A stretch of DNA of 64,000 nt from Nocardioides zhouii (lineage in GTDB: Bacteria > Actinomycetota > Actinomycetes > Propionibacteriales > Nocardioidaceae). A program made the translations under genes and the position numbers. Positions 9,277-18,412 of this stretch are shown in pieces. The stretch is from NCBI RefSeq assembly GCF_004137345.1, contig NZ_SDWV01000001.1, positions 308,509 to 372,508 on the forward strand, given 5' to 3'. The notes beneath the pieces are model-generated. The model had not been told where the DNA came from. It worked only from the letters and a program-made list of their open reading frames with translations, and did no database searches. Positions within the stretch are counted from its first letter, which is position 1; the number at the start of each line of letters is the position of its first letter.

Positions 9277-9910
9277 GCAATCAGTATGCGGGGGGTCGGC
9301 GTCGCGTGGACGACACCGGTCGTGACCTGGCAGATCCGTCAGCGACGGTCAGCCAGCAGCACGGCTACAGCAGCTTCATGGGTTGATCCGCCGTGTCGCT
9401 GCGTCTCGACGGCGCCGGCGACCACCTCGGCCACGCGCTCCTCCAGCGGCGCGATGTAGTGATCGAGGGAGTCATGACGTCGCTGGTCGTGTGAGGGATG
9501 GACCGAGTTCTGAGCCGCCAGAGCACGTACGCGCGTGCTGCTCTCCATGACGCCGAGCCAGCGGACGGCTGCCAGCCCGGAGTGCCACGGGCGCGCTCAG
9601 AGTGGCGTACTCGACGCGCCGCCACACCAGCACCACGTGGGAGTTCATCCGCTCACGCCGATGAGCGGATGTAGGCGTAACGCCGGGTGGTCGGCGCACC
9701 TTCGCATTGCCGACTGTGAGCAGCGTGCGCACCATCTCCTCGACGGAAGCCGCGTTTCACGACCTTCAGGGCCTTCCCTGGTGTCTGGCTGACTTTGTGT
9801 CCGTCGGCTGGGCCGACTCGTCCCGGGGGGCCTAGTCTCCGTCAGCGGGTCGTGACAACTTTGTGGGCCGATGCCTAGTCATAGTGGTTCGTCAACGATC
9901 AAAGGAAATC
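9277..9910. other. Intergenic stretch without a supportable gene
   Basis: About 630 bp of somewhat lower GC. Only short open frames on both strands are seen, none with an RBS or recognisable family. A perfect 10-bp inverted repeat, CATCCGCTCA / TGAGCGGATG, lies at 9646-9655 and 9662-9671 with a 6-nt loop. It may be an operator or a transcript hairpin; it lacks a T-tract. The region may be a decayed gene. Confidence 0.5.
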
Positions 9911-11206
9911 ATGAGGACCATCACTCTGACCGCCGTCGCGCTTCTAGGCGCGGCGCTGCTCGCGCCAGTGGGCACGGCCGCCGCAGCGGGCGAGACATGT
10001 CAGGGGCAGGCGGCGACCATCGTCGGGACGCCAGGGGGCCAGATCACCGGAACGGAGGGCGCGGACGTCATCGTCACGAACGACGCGATCCGTGTCGACG
10101 CGCTCGGCGGCGATGACCTCGTGTGCGCGACCGGCGAGGGCGGCTACTACCACTCCGTCACCGCCATCCTCGGCGCGGGGGCCGACACGTTCATCCCCTC
10201 CGAGCGCAGCGGATCATCCACGGTCTACGCGGGCACCGTCGACGGCACCGACACCGAGGCCGACGTCATCCGCTCCACCCGTGGACCCGTCATCTCCGGC
10301 ATGGCAGGCCAGCCGAACGCCGACATCATCGACCTCGCCTACGGCGAAGTCAGTTGGAGCGGCATCCAAACCGCCCCGGGTGCAGTGACGGTGGGCACGG
10401 GCAGCCTCTTGGGCGTTCGATCCGCCAACGGCGACGTCACCATGGACGCCAGCGGCACGGTGACGGGGGTCGACACGGCGCTCACCTGGACGGGCCAGTT
10501 CACCCGGTTCGTTTTCACTACGTCGGCCGAGTACGGACGGTTCACGTTCCGCGGAACCGACGGCACCGAGCGCGTCAAGGTCGACGCGCCGACGAGGTAT
10601 GACCGCGACATCGCGCTCGGCGGCGGCTACGACCTCTACGAGTCGAACAGCCTGGGAGGAAAGGCGACGCGGATCAAGGGCGGCGACGGCGGGTACAGCC
10701 AACTGCTGCTCGACCTCAATAGCTACGACCGGGTGCGCGCCGACCTGAGCGGTTCCCGGGTGACGGCCACCAAGGCGGGCGTGGAGGAATCGGTCCGCTT
10801 CCGCGGCTTCGATGGCCTCTCCGTGGCCGCGAAGCGCGCCGACGTCATCGGCACCGACCGCGTGGACCACATCATCGTCGCCGCGTGCCGGACGACAATC
10901 AAGGGAATGAAGGGCCGGGACGTGCTCTACGCTGAGGTCAAGTTCAGAAGCACTCGCTTTGGTTCTTGGATTAGGCCTCAGTGCTCCAACTACGGGGCCA
11001 CGATCGACGGCGGCCCTGGCAGCGACCTCATCGAAGGGAGCCCCGGCGATGACCGCCTTATCGGCGGCCCTGGCAACGACGGCATCACCGGGCAGTACGG
11101 CGATGACCGCCTCATCGGCGGCCCGGGCAGTGACGGCGTGGACGGTAAGAAAGGGCGCGACGTCTGTCAGGGCGAGCGGGTACGGAACTGCGAGAAGCGC
11201 ATCTGA
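9911..11206 (+). CDS. Secreted RTX-like (hemolysin-type calcium-binding repeat) protein
   Basis: 431 residues. A Sec signal peptide (LTAVALLGAALLAPVGTAAA) is followed by a beta-rich body. The C-terminus has glycine/aspartate nonapeptides GGPGSDLIEGSPGDDRLIG, GGPGNDGITGQYGDDRLIG and GGPGSDGVDGKKGRDVCQG, the Ca2+-binding parallel beta-roll signature. There is also an N-terminal GTEGADVIVTNDAIRVDALGGDD element. No catalytic domain is visible, so it may be structural or adhesive. The ATG at 9911 has AAAGGA 5 nt upstream and fits the signal peptide; the upstream in-frame start at 9863 does not. Paired cysteines at the end (DVCQGERVRNC) are typical of secreted actinobacterial versions. Confidence 0.8.
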   Translation: MRTITLTAVALLGAALLAPVGTAAAAGETCQGQAATIVGTPGGQITGTEGADVIVTNDAIRVDALGGDDLVCATGEGGYYHSVTAILGAGADTFIPSERSGSSTVYAGTVDGTDTEADVIRSTRGPVISGMAGQPNADIIDLAYGEVSWSGIQTAPGAVTVGTGSLLGVRSANGDVTMDASGTVTGVDTALTWTGQFTRFVFTTSAEYGRFTFRGTDGTERVKVDAPTRYDRDIALGGGYDLYESNSLGGKATRIKGGDGGYSQLLLDLNSYDRVRADLSGSRVTATKAGVEESVRFRGFDGLSVAAKRADVIGTDRVDHIIVAACRTTIKGMKGRDVLYAEVKFRSTRFGSWIRPQCSNYGATIDGGPGSDLIEGSPGDDRLIGGPGNDGITGQYGDDRLIGGPGSDGVDGKKGRDVCQGERVRNCEKRI

Positions 11207-11256
11207 CCGCGCGCCAAGCGCATCTTGTATACCCCGCAGTGGGTTAGGTAGCAGTC

Positions 11257-11282
11257 GGGCCGTCCCCTTCCCGGGGCGGCCC
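11257..11282 (+). terminator. Probable hairpin terminator after the RTX-like gene
   Basis: GGGCCGTCCCC (11257-11267) pairs with GGGGCGGCCC (11273-11282) with one bulge, 50 bp after the stop codon. It has no strong T-tract, as is usual in high-GC actinobacteria. Confidence 0.45.
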
Positions 11283-11362
11283 GGCGTCGCGTCCGCGTCT
11301 GACCGCGCGGAGCAAGCAGCGACCTCGATGAAAGACGAGGTCGGCTTCTACAAAGCGTCCGC

Positions 11363-12601
11363 TTATGCCGCGATGAGCTCACGGATCTGGCACCCCTCTG
11401 TGCAAGGAGCGCTCGGGACGAGGGTCTTCCGGCCGGCTGATGGTCGGCGTAGCGTCTGCTTCGCGGGTCCGGGAAGTGGCTGATCCGAAGTGTCGATGAG
11501 TGGGTGCGAGTCGGCCGCGCTGGATTGAAGAGTCGCCCCGCAGTGCCCTCCCGGATCCGCTCCACCCTGTTGCTGGGCGTCGGCGACGAGCTGGCGGTAG
11601 ACGACGTCGGACAGGCGCCGTTTCAGGCACCTCAGTGCTTCCATCGGTGTCTTCCCTGCAGCGAGCTTGCGCCGGTAGTAGTCGCGACCTTCGGTGTCGT
11701 GACGGATCTGCACGATCGCCGCGACGTGCAGCACGTGGTTCATCCGCCGATTGCCCGCACGTGAGAGCCGGTGACGGGTCTGCTCCCCGGACGAGGCGTC
11801 TAGGGGTGCAGTCCCGGTCCAGGACGCGAACCGGTTCCGGTCAACGAACCGGGCCACGTCACCGACGTCGGCCAGGACCCGTGCCGCGCCGGCGGGTCCG
11901 ACGCCGTAGATGTCCATCAGGGTCGAGCCGCGCTCGAGCACCGCGGCCTTCAGCTCGGCCTTGATCTTCTTCAGCTTGGCGTCGACCGCGACCAGGTCGG
12001 CGATCTCCTCGACCGCCATCCGGCGCCGGGTCTTCCCGGCGATGTCACGCGGCCGCACGGTGGCAAGCATCGCCTTCGCTTGCGTGGCGGACAGGTCGCG
12101 TTTGCGCTGGCCAGGCAGCAGCTCACTGAGCAGGCGCTGCAACCGGTTAACGGTCTGGACCCGCTGGTGGGCGAGCTCATCACGGCGGTCGGTGAGCATC
12201 CGCAGCGCTTCGAGCTCCCCGTCCTCGACCAGCACCCGCAACCCGTCGGTGCGGACCGCGACGACCGCGATCGAGTGGGCGTCCAAGGCGTCGGTCTTGC
12301 GGTTGTGACCGGTGTCCAACAACCGCACCCGGGCTGCCAACTTCGCCGGAACATCAACGACCTGCTCGCCAGCAGCGACGAGCCGTTGGGCCAGCGGACG
12401 ACCGGCGCCGTTGGCACCCTCAACCGCCCAAACACGGTCCGGCCACTGCTTCACATAACGCTTCATCGCGGCATAGCCGGCGTTCGTGGTGTCGAACCGT
12501 CCGCGGCCGAGGAGCTGCTCGTGGGTGTCGACGACCTCAATCGTCACCGACATCTTGTGGGGATCAACCCCGATGATCACGCCCTTCTTCTTGCTGCTCA
12601 T
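11363..12601 (-). CDS. IS110-family transposase (DEDD recombinase)
   Basis: 412 residues, full length. The N-terminal RuvC-like domain has the four acidic residues: D in IGVDPHK, E in WAVEGANGAG, and two D in KTDALDAHSIA. The C-terminal Transposase_20 domain has YGVGPAGAARVLADVGD and the serine region FASWTGTAPLDASSGEQ. It performs seekRNA/bridge-RNA-guided recombination in characterised relatives. The ATG at 12601 is chosen because GGTGGAGCAG directly precedes it; an in-frame codon at 12697 would extend into the probable non-coding RNA region. The gene appears intact. Confidence 0.92.
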   Translation of the reverse strand: MSSKKKGVIIGVDPHKMSVTIEVVDTHEQLLGRGRFDTTNAGYAAMKRYVKQWPDRVWAVEGANGAGRPLAQRLVAAGEQVVDVPAKLAARVRLLDTGHNRKTDALDAHSIAVVAVRTDGLRVLVEDGELEALRMLTDRRDELAHQRVQTVNRLQRLLSELLPGQRKRDLSATQAKAMLATVRPRDIAGKTRRRMAVEEIADLVAVDAKLKKIKAELKAAVLERGSTLMDIYGVGPAGAARVLADVGDVARFVDRNRFASWTGTAPLDASSGEQTRHRLSRAGNRRMNHVLHVAAIVQIRHDTEGRDYYRRKLAAGKTPMEALRCLKRRLSDVVYRQLVADAQQQGGADPGGHCGATLQSSAADSHPLIDTSDQPLPGPAKQTLRRPSAGRKTLVPSAPCTEGCQIRELIAA

Positions 12602-12763
12602 CTGCTCCACCTCGATGCGTCTGGGAACCGACAGGTCGACGAGGTGGGCATTGCTACTACGAGCTGGGCAGACCCCTCTGGAGCCACGCCTCGTCACGGT
12701 GGTCGACGGGTCGCAGTCCAGATGAGAGCCACACCCACGATCGAGTGGGCAGCCGATGAAAGA
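12602..12763 (-). ncRNA. Candidate bridge RNA/seekRNA region of the IS110 element
   Basis: This is the non-coding segment between the proposed element end and the transposase start. In IS621-like members of the family an RNA from this segment pairs with target and donor DNA. Here only the position supports it; I did not resolve the two internal loops by eye. The alternative (IS1111 type) would place the RNA downstream of the gene. Confidence 0.3.
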
Positions 12764-12887
12764 GCGTCCCGCCGATCACCTGGATCAAAGTCTGGCCAGA
12801 CCCCGATCCTGCGGGAAGTCTCTTAGTAGGCGAGAGGTGGACGCGACATGCCGCCCGAGCGGTCACGCCAGTGGCAAGGTGCTGTTC

Positions 12888-13466
12888 GTGGACGACACGG
12901 CAGCGAAGACAAACCTGTACACCTACTTGAAGCACGAGCGCCAAGCAGTACTTGCCAAGTTGGAGGGGGTCTCCGAGTACGACTCACGCCGCCCGCTCAC
13001 CGTCACCGGGACCAATCTGCTGGGCCTCGTCAAGCACCTGGCAACCTGGGAGGCGAGGTACCTCGGCGAGGTGTTCCACCGGCCCTTTCCAGAAGCGCTC
13101 CCTCGCTGGGATGACGAGACGGACCGTCTCGCCGACATGTGGGCGAGAGAGGACGAGTCCCGCCAAGCAGTCGTCGACCGCTACCAGCGGGTCTGGGCCC
13201 ACAGCGACGTCACGGTGGATTCGCTCGCCCTGGAGGACACAGGCCGTGTGCCTTGGTGGGGAAACGCCGACGTTCCTCTCTTCAACGTGCTGGTCCACCT
13301 GCTCGCCGAGACCAGCCGGCACGCTGGGCACGCCGACATCCTGCGTGAACAGCTTGACGGCGCCGTCGGGACCGACGCCGAGGCCATGGCCGAGCAACAG
13401 CACGACGCAGCCTTCTGGACGGAGCAGCGCACGAAGATCGAGGCGGCCGCCAGGTCCGCGCGCTGA
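12888..13466 (+). CDS. DinB-like (DUF664) protein
   Basis: 192 residues. Four-helix-bundle DinB/YfiT family with the characteristic metal-ligand histidines: LVKHLATWEARYL near residue 47 and RHAGHADILREQL near 150. Family members include thiol-dependent (bacillithiol/mycothiol) S-transferases; the substrate here is unknown. The GTG at 12888 has AAGGTG 7 nt upstream and gives the family's usual N-terminus (DDTAAKTNLYTYLKHER). The IS110 element lies just upstream and may have displaced its original promoter. Confidence 0.8.
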   Translation: MDDTAAKTNLYTYLKHERQAVLAKLEGVSEYDSRRPLTVTGTNLLGLVKHLATWEARYLGEVFHRPFPEALPRWDDETDRLADMWAREDESRQAVVDRYQRVWAHSDVTVDSLALEDTGRVPWWGNADVPLFNVLVHLLAETSRHAGHADILREQLDGAVGTDAEAMAEQQHDAAFWTEQRTKIEAAARSAR

Positions 13467-13545
13467 TCTTTCATCGCCCGGCCCCGGTCCACTGATCTCC
13501 CACGCCGAGTTCCGTGTCTCCACAGGTCCTTCAACTCCTTGTTGT

Positions 13546-13561
13546 TCGAACACTTGTTCGA
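13546..13561 (+). promoter_or_regulatory. LexA (SOS) box
   Basis: TCGAACACTTGTTCGA is a perfect match to the actinobacterial LexA consensus TCGAAC-N4-GTTCGA. It ends 11 bp before the start codon of the DUF222-HNH gene, so bound LexA would block its promoter. The gene should be induced by DNA damage. Confidence 0.85.
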
Positions 13562-13572
13562 TAAAATGAAGC

Positions 13573-15045
13573 ATGACCATCGCCACCCTCCCCCAGCAGC
13601 CGCCACAGGCGGCCGGTGAGGCATCGGAGAGCGAGCTCCTGAACTGCGCTACCGAGGCACTGCGCACACGCCGCCTGGCGGAGGTGGCCGAGCTCCGGCT
13701 GGCGATCCAGTGGGCGATCGTCCACGGACACGCGCGCGGCGATCGCGATCCCATGGTCACTCCGGGCGGCGACGGCACGCCTGCCGTGCGCGAACACGCG
13801 ATCCCCGAGCTCGCGATGGCCCGCGAGACCCACCCCGCGACCACACGGGCGCTCCTCGCAGACGGGCTCGACCTCGTCCACCGTTTCCCCCGCACCTGGG
13901 CGGTCGTCGAGGCCGGCCGCTGCGAGCCGTGGGTGGCACGCAAGGTCGCCGTGCTCTCCCGTGCCCTGCTGTCCGAACAGGTCGTACGCGTCGACCGAGC
14001 CGTGGCCAGGGCCATCGCCGGCCACGCACCCTCGACCGTTCTCGAGATCGCGCGAGCCAAGGTCATCGAGGCCGATCCCGAGACCCACCGCGCCGAACGC
14101 GAGCGTTCCCGGCACGAGCGCTACGTACGCCTGTCCCGCACCGACGAGTACGGCTACCGCCACATCATCGCCCGCATCACCGCCGGTGACGCTGCCTGGA
14201 TCGACGCCATGGTCGACCGGGTCGCCGACATCCTCACCACCACCATGGGTCACGACCACAACCACGACGAGCTCCGCTCCCTCGCCATGGGCTGGCTCGC
14301 GCGCCCCCTCGATCTCCTCAAGCTCCTCGTCGAGCACACCCAGCCCGCCGACGACAAGGCCACCGGCGAACCTGGCGAACCTGGCGAACCCGAGCAGCCG
14401 GCCTGGGCACCCGACCACATGGCCGAGACCATCGACAAGCTGTGCGCGCTCTCCGCCCGCCAGCTCGCCCGGCTCCGGGGCCGCGGACGCCTGTTCGTCC
14501 ACATCACCGACGAGGCACTGCGCACCCGCACCGGCATCGCGCGGGTCGAGGGCGTCGGACCGATCGACATCACCCAGCTGACCGAGGTCCTCGGCCACGC
14601 CGACGTCACCGTCACCCCTGTCCTCGACCTGCGCCTGCGGCGCCGCAGCGACGCCTACGAGCACCCCGAGCTCGTCAAGGACCACGTCTGGAACCAGACC
14701 GGCGGCGACTGCTTCCCCTTCACGCCACGCAGCGCAACCCGCGACGGCGTCGACTACGACCACGCGATCCCCTACGACGACACCGGCCCACCCGGCCAGA
14801 CCGGCCCGCACAACTCCGGGCCACTACGCCGCAGCCACCACCGCACCAAGACCCACAGCGGCCTCACCACCCGAGTCGTCGGCCCCGGCCGGCACCTGTG
14901 GCGCACCCCGCACGGCCAGGCCTTCCTCGTCGACCACACCGGCACCACCCGGCTGACCGCAGACCAGGCCGCGGCCATGACCGAAGCGATCGGGGACGGC
15001 GTCGAGCTCTACTTCTCCACACCGTTGGGCTACGCGCCGGCCTGA
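13573..15045 (+). CDS. DUF222 / HNH endonuclease domain protein (13E12 family)
   Basis: 490 residues. An N-terminal DUF222 helical region (about 20-330) is followed by a C-terminal HNH-like nuclease motif (DYDHAIPYDDTG, then HNSGPLRRSHHRTKTH). These proteins are abundant and variable in Nocardioides and mycobacteria, where some are LexA-regulated; their targets are unknown. A short acidic linker has repeated GEP triplets near residue 258. The start is the second ATG after the LexA box; no clear RBS is seen. Probably a mobile or DNA-repair-linked nuclease. Confidence 0.85.
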   Translation: MTIATLPQQPPQAAGEASESELLNCATEALRTRRLAEVAELRLAIQWAIVHGHARGDRDPMVTPGGDGTPAVREHAIPELAMARETHPATTRALLADGLDLVHRFPRTWAVVEAGRCEPWVARKVAVLSRALLSEQVVRVDRAVARAIAGHAPSTVLEIARAKVIEADPETHRAERERSRHERYVRLSRTDEYGYRHIIARITAGDAAWIDAMVDRVADILTTTMGHDHNHDELRSLAMGWLARPLDLLKLLVEHTQPADDKATGEPGEPGEPEQPAWAPDHMAETIDKLCALSARQLARLRGRGRLFVHITDEALRTRTGIARVEGVGPIDITQLTEVLGHADVTVTPVLDLRLRRRSDAYEHPELVKDHVWNQTGGDCFPFTPRSATRDGVDYDHAIPYDDTGPPGQTGPHNSGPLRRSHHRTKTHSGLTTRVVGPGRHLWRTPHGQAFLVDHTGTTRLTADQAAAMTEAIGDGVELYFSTPLGYAPA

Positions 15046-15051
15046 CCGTTC

Positions 15052-15762
15052 TCAGCGCACGACACCCTCGAGCACCAGCGACTGCTTGGCCTGCCCGTCC
15101 TCGGTCTGCTCCTCGCTCGCCAGGGTGGCATCCACCTCGAGCTCCAGCACCGGGGTCGGGGCGCACGCGGCCCGCGTGATCGTGAGGGTGCCTGTGCTGG
15201 GCGCCGAGCTGACCACCTCGTTGCCGTCCGGTGCCCCCTCCGTGTCGGCCATGAAGACGGTCAGCGGAGGCAGGTTCTTCGAGCCGCCGCCGTCGCCGAG
15301 CGGGAGGGTGAACGTGCGCGGTTGCTCGCCCGCGTCCACGGCAGCCTCGATGAGGACGAACGGCTCGCTCAACAGCTCTCCCTCGACACGTATCGGACTC
15401 GAGAGGTACACCCGGCTCCCGTCACCGACTCGGGCCTGTTCGCCCACCGGGGCAGGCGGGTCACAGCTGATCGTCAGACCCTGGAACTCGTACGTCGACC
15501 CGTCCGGTCGCGTCATGACCAACGCGCTCGGCGGCGGATCGACAGCCACCAGACCCCCGCGCCCGTCGTCCGAGCTGCCCATCGACACCGCGGCGTAGCC
15601 ACCGGCCACCGCCACGACGGCCGCCGCGGCCACACCGGCGCCCATCAGTCGACCCCGACGACGTGTCGTCATCCGCTTCTCGATGCGGTCCAGCGCGTCG
15701 TGGGGTGCATGCAGGGCCGTGTCGAGACGCTCGTAGCCGTCCCTGATCTGTTCCTCGGTCAT
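15052..15762 (-). CDS. Probable membrane anti-sigma partner of the SigE-family factor
   Basis: 236 residues. A cytoplasmic N-terminal segment of about 40 residues (MTEEQIRDGYERLDTALHAP) is followed by one TM helix (GRLMGAGVAAAAVVAVAGGY) and an extracytoplasmic domain of beta character. This layout, and a start only 4 bp after the sigma-factor stop, is the usual pattern for a partner regulating an ECF sigma factor. It lacks the zinc HxxxCxxC motif of classical anti-sigmas, so the role is inferred from context. Confidence 0.65.
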   Translation of the reverse strand: MTEEQIRDGYERLDTALHAPHDALDRIEKRMTTRRRGRLMGAGVAAAAVVAVAGGYAAVSMGSSDDGRGGLVAVDPPPSALVMTRPDGSTYEFQGLTISCDPPAPVGEQARVGDGSRVYLSSPIRVEGELLSEPFVLIEAAVDAGEQPRTFTLPLGDGGGSKNLPPLTVFMADTEGAPDGNEVVSSAPSTGTLTITRAACAPTPVLELEVDATLASEEQTEDGQAKQSLVLEGVVR

Positions 15763-15766
15763 CGCG

Positions 15767-16273
15767 TCATCCTTCGTGTGTGGCCAGCAGTCCCTGGCCG
15801 CGCGCATGCTCACGCAGGCGCTCGGTGCCTCGGGACAGCTGGCTCTTGACGGTTCCTTCTGAGCAGCCCATGTGCTCGGCGATGCCGCGGACATCCAGGT
15901 CCTCGACGTGCCGCAGGGCCAGCGCCGTGCGTTGGCGCGGCGAGAGGGTGGCGAGCGCTGTCACGAGCCACGCCTCCATCCCGTCGAGCTCCTCGGCGGG
16001 TGCGGCCACCTCTGGTCCCGCTGTGGAGCGCGGCAGCTCGCGCCGCAGCCGCCGGACACGATCGATGTTGAGCCGCACCATCACCGTCCGGGCGTACGCC
16101 GCCGGTGCGTCGTACGCCGTCCGCCCCCATCGCTCGCCCATCCGCGCCAACGTCTCCTGGGTGAGGTCCCAGGCGTCGTGCGGGTTGGCCGTCAGCGCGT
16201 ACGCGAAACCCAGCAGCGGCCGCGTCTGCGCCGCGACGAAGTCTGCGAACTCAGCCCTCGCACCGTCCTTCAC
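15767..16273 (-). CDS. ECF sigma factor, SigE family
   Basis: 168 residues. Region 2 ([20 protein letters not shown]...[18 protein letters not shown]) and region 4 ([20 protein letters not shown], then [10 protein letters not shown]) are both complete. Directs RNA polymerase to stress promoters. The start is set at GTG 16273, which has AGGGGG 5 nt upstream and matches family N-termini; in-frame GTG codons at 16276 and 16300 and an ATG at 16354 are possible. Followed by the probable membrane anti-sigma gene. Confidence 0.85.
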   Translation of the reverse strand: MKDGARAEFADFVAAQTRPLLGFAYALTANPHDAWDLTQETLARMGERWGRTAYDAPAAYARTVMVRLNIDRVRRLRRELPRSTAGPEVAAPAEELDGMEAWLVTALATLSPRQRTALALRHVEDLDVRGIAEHMGCSEGTVKSQLSRGTERLREHARGQGLLATHEG

Positions 16274-16380
16274 CACGTCCCCCTGTTCATGCTCGCCCAC
16301 CGTTCGCCGACGCACCTTTGACGAGGAGCACGCCACAAACGTTGAGGGCAGCACCCGCTGGATTCACCTATCCTCGACCC

Positions 16381-16722
16381 ATGCACCGGATCTTCACGAC
16401 GAGCGTGGCCTCGGTCTACCCGCACTACGTGACCAAGGTGGAGAGGAAGGGGCGCACCCGCGCCGAGCTCGACGAGGTCATCGAGTGGTTGACCGGGTTC
16501 GACGAGGACGCTCTCCAGAAGCACCTGGTGCAGGAGACGACATTCCACGACTTCTTCGAGGACGCGACGCTCAACCCGTACGTCGACCAGATCACCGGCT
16601 CGGTGTGCGGCGTGAAGGTGCAGGAGGTCGAGGACCCGCTCATGCGCCAGATCCGCTACCTCGACAAGCTCGTCGACGAGCTCGCCAAGGGTCGCCCCAT
16701 GGAGAAGGTCCTGCGCGGCTGA
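16381..16722 (+). CDS. DUF2200 family protein
   Basis: 113 residues, matching DUF2200 over its whole length ([59 protein letters not shown]). A small cytosolic protein widespread in bacteria, function unknown. The ATG at 16381 is the conserved start (family N-terminus MxRIF). Converges with the CopC-CopD gene, 10 bp apart. Confidence 0.8.
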   Translation: MHRIFTTSVASVYPHYVTKVERKGRTRAELDEVIEWLTGFDEDALQKHLVQETTFHDFFEDATLNPYVDQITGSVCGVKVQEVEDPLMRQIRYLDKLVDELAKGRPMEKVLRG

Positions 16723-16732
16723 CCACGTTCGG

Positions 16733-18412
16733 TCAGGAGACGTCGAGCTCCACGGTCTTCACCGGGTTGTCGAACTCCGTCGTACGCAGGGACACCTGGA
16801 CCTCCCAGGTCCCCGCGGTCGGCAGCACCACGTCGCCGGCGTACACACCCGGGCCGAGGTTGCTGAGCACCACGTCGCCGAGGTCGACGTCCCCCGTCGA
16901 CAGGCGGAGGCGGAGGCGCGGAGCCTCGTAGCCCTCGGCCGGCTCCCCCGCCGCATCGGTCATCTCGAGGGTGATCGTGGCCGGGCCGACGGCGGGAGGA
17001 TCGAGGGTCACCACGGCCGAGATGTCGACGAGCTCGACCGTACGGGAGGCCGTCCCGGCGCCCACCGAAGCCGCTGTGACCTCGACCCGGACCTCGGGAC
17101 TGCGGTCGACGAGGAACCCCGTGACCACCAGGACGGCGACCAGCACGCCGGCCTCCGCGAGCGTCGTACGCACCAGCACTGCGGCTGCTGACGTGCGGTC
17201 TTGGCGACGGATGGTCTGGCGGAGCCGGGGCAGCAGGGAGAAACGGTTCCAGGTGGCGATTGCGATCGCTACCACGACGAGCAGCACCTTGACCAGGAGC
17301 AGCGTGCCGTAACCCGTGTCCAGGAGGGCGGCCCACGACCCGGCGATCCGCCAGGCGCTGACGGTGCCGGTGACGACGAGCGCCGCGAGCACCGCGGACG
17401 CCCACGTCGAGAAGCGGTTGAGGGTGAGCGCGCCGGAGTCGTCGCGGGAGGCGAGGTCACCCAGGACCAGGCCGATCGCCACCAGCCCGCCCAGCCACAC
17501 CGCCCCGGCCAGGAGGTGGAGCACGTCGACGCCGATGACCAGCGCCTCGGGACGTGCCGCCCGGGTGTGCCCGGTGAACGCCGGCGCTGCAAGGGCGATC
17601 GCGCACCCGGCGAGGACGAGGACCGAGCGCGACCTGTCCGGGGCCGACAAAGGGAGGCAGGACGCCCCGAGCAGCAGGCCGACCACGACAAGAGCGGGTA
17701 CGACGTACTCGGTCGGCGCGAGCGCGGACCAGGTCGAGCCGTCGCCGAGCGCCGAGGCCGGCAGGCCGAGCTGGTAGAGCGCGACCAGCGGGACCGCGGC
17801 CATCCAGCCGAGGGCGGCGAGCACGGTCGCCACCCGGACGGTGGTGCGGAGCCGGCGCCGGGACGGATCGACGTCGCGGCCGGCCGGGAGGAAGAGCACG
17901 GCGAATGCGGCGACCCCCGCCGCGACGAGCAGGCCGACGTAGCCGAGCCAGCGCACCACGCCCAGCAGGCGGGGCGCATCGGTGTCCGCGACCGCGTCCG
18001 CGGTCGGCACGTCCACCGCCTCGCTGGGCGCACCCACGGAGAAGCGGAGCGAGCCGCCGATCGGGTGCCCGTCCGCCGACACGAGGCGCCAGACGACCAT
18101 GAGGGTCCCCTCGCCGACCTCCTCCTCGAGCGCCACGAGCAGCTGCGCGTCGCGCACGGTCGCGGACGACGCGACCTCCTCGCCGGTCGCGTCGAAGACC
18201 TTGATGCCGGCCGGGACGCCGATGACCGACTCGTTGAAGGTGAAGGTCACCTGCTCCGGCGCGACCTCGAGGACCGAGCCCTCTGCCGGGTCGGTCGCGA
18301 TGAGCGTGGCGTGGGCCGAGGCGGGCGAGGCCGAGCCGACCAGGAGCAGGCACGCCAGCGTGACCAGCAGCATCCAGCCGGCCGCGCGGCGGACCCCAGC
18401 GGCGTACGTCAT
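16733..18412 (-). CDS. CopC-CopD fusion copper protein
   Basis: 559 residues. A signal peptide is followed immediately by the mature CopC domain (begins AHATLIATDPAEGSVL), whose N-terminal His and the later DGHPIGG segment are the known Cu(II) ligands. A CopD membrane domain with about eight helices follows (e.g. VLHLLAGAVWLGGLVAIGLV), then a C-terminal extracytoplasmic beta domain. Probably imports or buffers copper at the membrane. The ATG at 18412 overlaps the end of the YcnI gene (ATGA), so the two are coupled. The upstream in-frame extension is antisense to YcnI and is rejected. Confidence 0.88.
   Translation of the reverse strand: MTYAAGVRRAAGWMLLVTLACLLLVGSASPASAHATLIATDPAEGSVLEVAPEQVTFTFNESVIGVPAGIKVFDATGEEVASSATVRDAQLLVALEEEVGEGTLMVVWRLVSADGHPIGGSLRFSVGAPSEAVDVPTADAVADTDAPRLLGVVRWLGYVGLLVAAGVAAFAVLFLPAGRDVDPSRRRLRTTVRVATVLAALGWMAAVPLVALYQLGLPASALGDGSTWSALAPTEYVVPALVVVGLLLGASCLPLSAPDRSRSVLVLAGCAIALAAPAFTGHTRAARPEALVIGVDVLHLLAGAVWLGGLVAIGLVLGDLASRDDSGALTLNRFSTWASAVLAALVVTGTVSAWRIAGSWAALLDTGYGTLLLVKVLLVVVAIAIATWNRFSLLPRLRQTIRRQDRTSAAAVLVRTTLAEAGVLVAVLVVTGFLVDRSPEVRVEVTAASVGAGTASRTVELVDISAVVTLDPPAVGPATITLEMTDAAGEPAEGYEAPRLRLRLSTGDVDLGDVVLSNLGPGVYAGDVVLPTAGTWEVQVSLRTTEFDNPVKTVELDVS

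Larger units (their letters stand above)
11326..12763 (-). mobile_element. IS110-family insertion sequence (approximate limits)
   Basis: The transposase gene is flanked by the 10-bp direct repeat CGATGAAAGA at 11326-11335 and 12754-12763, about 1.43 kb apart, which is the usual IS110 size. IS110 elements lack terminal inverted repeats and recombine at a short core sequence present at both ends, so these repeats are proposed as limits. The left copy sits in the loop of a hairpin, CGACCTCG/CGAGGTCG (11320-11343). The true ends need comparison with an empty site. Confidence 0.5.

Noticed and set aside
12602..12697. N-terminal extension of the IS110 transposase to 12697
   Set aside because: The ATG at 12601 has a strong RBS and gives the family's usual N-terminus; the extension would overlap the probable guide-RNA region.
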